Notes under the pieces: model-generated | Told to the model about the DNA's origin: nothing | Databases searched by the model: none | What the model saw: the letters and a program-made list of their open reading frames with translations, nothing else | Position numbers and translations under genes: made by a program | Shown: one piece after another, positions 63,162 through 64,000 of the stretch | Position numbering within the stretch: the stretch's first letter is position 1 | Layout of the letters: every line of letters begins with the position of its first letter | Source: an uncultured Tenacibaculum sp. | GTDB taxonomy: Bacteria; Bacteroidota; Bacteroidia; Flavobacteriales; Flavobacteriaceae | Assembly (NCBI GenBank): GCA_947498055.1 | Contig: CANMJA010000009.1 | Coordinates: forward strand, 52,219-116,218 | Direction of reading: 5' to 3' | Length of the DNA: 64,000 bases

Positions 63162-64000
63162 ATGAGGAAAATAATTACTCTATTAATTTTTTTAACTGGT
63201 TTTTTTGCCTTTTCACAAGTAAAAGTAGGTAATAATCCAAATACAATTGACATCAACTCTATACTTGAACTTGAAAGTTCTAATAAAGTTTTTGTGATTA
63301 CAAGAGTTACTTCAACTCAAATGAATGCTATTGTCCCTCTTGAAGGAGCATTAGTCTACAATACAGATTTAAAATGTATTTTTCAATACAATGGTAATTT
63401 ATGGGAAAGTTTATGCTCTCCTACTCCTTCTGGATCTGGTAATCAACAATTAAGTTTTAACAATACCACCAATGAATTGACATTACAAAATGGAGGCACT
63501 GTTAATTTAAGTTCTTTAATTGTTGATAATGATAGTGACCCTACCAATGAAATTCAAATATTAACTTTTGATAACATCAATAATGTTTTAAATCTTTCTA
63601 ATGGAGGTTCTATAAACCTAAATGACATAATTACAACTCTAGAAACACTTACTTCTGTAGTTGAAAACACTAATGGTACTTTCACTTATAATGATGAAAA
63701 TGGAAATCCTACAATAGTTGATATTAAGAACTTAGAAACATTAACTTCTATTGCTTTAAATCCTGATAATACCAATATCGATTATACCGATGAAGATGGA
63801 AATACAACTCAGTTAAACCTTACCAATATTGTTCAAAACTTACAAACACTTACTTCCGTAGTTGAAAACACTAATGGTACTTTCACTTATAATGATGAAA
63901 ATGGAAATCCTACAATAGTTGACATTAAGAACTTAGAAACATTAACTTCTATTGCTTTAAATCCTGATAATACCAATATCGATTATACCGATGAAGATGG
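63162..64000 (+). CDS. Repeat-rich exported surface protein, 3' end beyond the window
   Basis: The frame is open from ATG 63162 to the window end (279 codons seen). A Sec signal (LLIFLTGFFAFSQ) is followed by the module GALVYNTDLKCIFQYNGNLWESL (shared with the protein at 58735-59814). Then come tandem Asn/Asp/Thr-rich repeats of 67 residues (201 nt), each of two halves starting LETLTSVVENTNG and LETLTSIALNPDN. The second unit is cut by the window end. A surface adhesin or stalk is likely. Repeat number may vary between strains. Confidence 0.8.
   Translation, partial: MRKIITLLIFLTGFFAFSQVKVGNNPNTIDINSILELESSNKVFVITRVTSTQMNAIVPLEGALVYNTDLKCIFQYNGNLWESLCSPTPSGSGNQQLSFNNTTNELTLQNGGTVNLSSLIVDNDSDPTNEIQILTFDNINNVLNLSNGGSINLNDIITTLETLTSVVENTNGTFTYNDENGNPTIVDIKNLETLTSIALNPDNTNIDYTDEDGNTTQLNLTNIVQNLQTLTSVVENTNGTFTYNDENGNPTIVDIKNLETLTSIALNPDNTNIDYTDED

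Noticed and set aside
63645..64000. Possible CRISPR or mobile repeat at the window end
   Set aside because: The 201-nt period keeps one long reading frame and encodes a regular protein repeat.
1..64000. tRNA, rRNA, riboswitch, transposase, integrase or toxin-antitoxin genes
   Set aside because: None seen by eye on either strand; a covariance search would be needed to exclude small RNAs.

Overview
The window is a strongly AT-rich chromosomal segment from a member of the Flavobacteriaceae (Bacteroidota), probably marine or animal-associated; the genus cannot be read from it. Supporting signs are promoter boxes of the TTG / TANNTTTG type, few Shine-Dalgarno sites, several TTG and GTG starts, many lipoproteins with short lipoboxes, a TonB receptor with an N-terminal carboxypeptidase-regulatory-like domain, fasciclin and DUF4252 proteins, and a kdsD-tatC-lptB block. 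No rRNA, tRNA, CRISPR array, transposase or integrase was found.

Layout. 1-7 kb: the end of an unknown gene, a secreted GH20 hexosaminidase, an ECF sigma / anti-sigma-like / two DUF4252 operon on the minus strand, and an S41 protease lipoprotein. 7-9 kb: a non-coding, palindrome-rich segment, then a methyltransferase, a DUF72 protein and a heptamer-repeat element. 9-19 kb: a patatin-like lipase, a YCF48-like propeller, two amidohydrolase-fold proteins, and a putative metal-uptake module (Cys/His protein, TonB receptor, lipoprotein). 19-31.5 kb: ABC-F ATPase, C39 and M90 peptidases, ttcA, a four-domain fasciclin lipoprotein and recQ. 31.7-37 kb: kdsD-tatC-CMD-lptB and an RluA-type pseudouridine synthase. 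37-41 kb: a MocR regulator divergent from two GNATs, a DUF1272 protein and an FMN-binding protein. 41-47 kb: a dihydrolipoamide acyltransferase and a coiled-coil lipoprotein / beta-barrel pair. 47-52.4 kb: thrABC. 52.4-58.7 kb: small accessory genes, one carrying a nonsense codon. 58.7-64 kb: surface proteins, an MscS channel, murQ, an ATP-grasp protein and a repeat-rich protein cut by the window end.

The most interesting unannotated structure is a 32-codon ORF ahead of thrA (47329-47427) whose last ten residues are three Thr, five Ile, one Ser and one Leu, the signature of a threonine-operon attenuation leader. The second is a pair of dispersed elements (8975-9046 and 49971-50092) that share a 25-nt core and each carry six copies of a 7-nt tandem unit, the unit differing between copies; one lies inside the thr operon between thrA and thrB. 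Others are an in-frame amber codon splitting a small membrane-protein gene, a perfect 28-bp hairpin, a 15-bp palindrome before the metal-uptake module, a dihydrolipoamide acyltransferase with Asn in its HxxxDG motif, and a RecQ without the RQC zinc cysteines.

Functional themes are cell-envelope supply (kdsD, lptB, tatC, murQ), amino-acid synthesis under probable attenuation, ECF-sigma signalling, and many secreted proteins and lipoproteins of unknown role.
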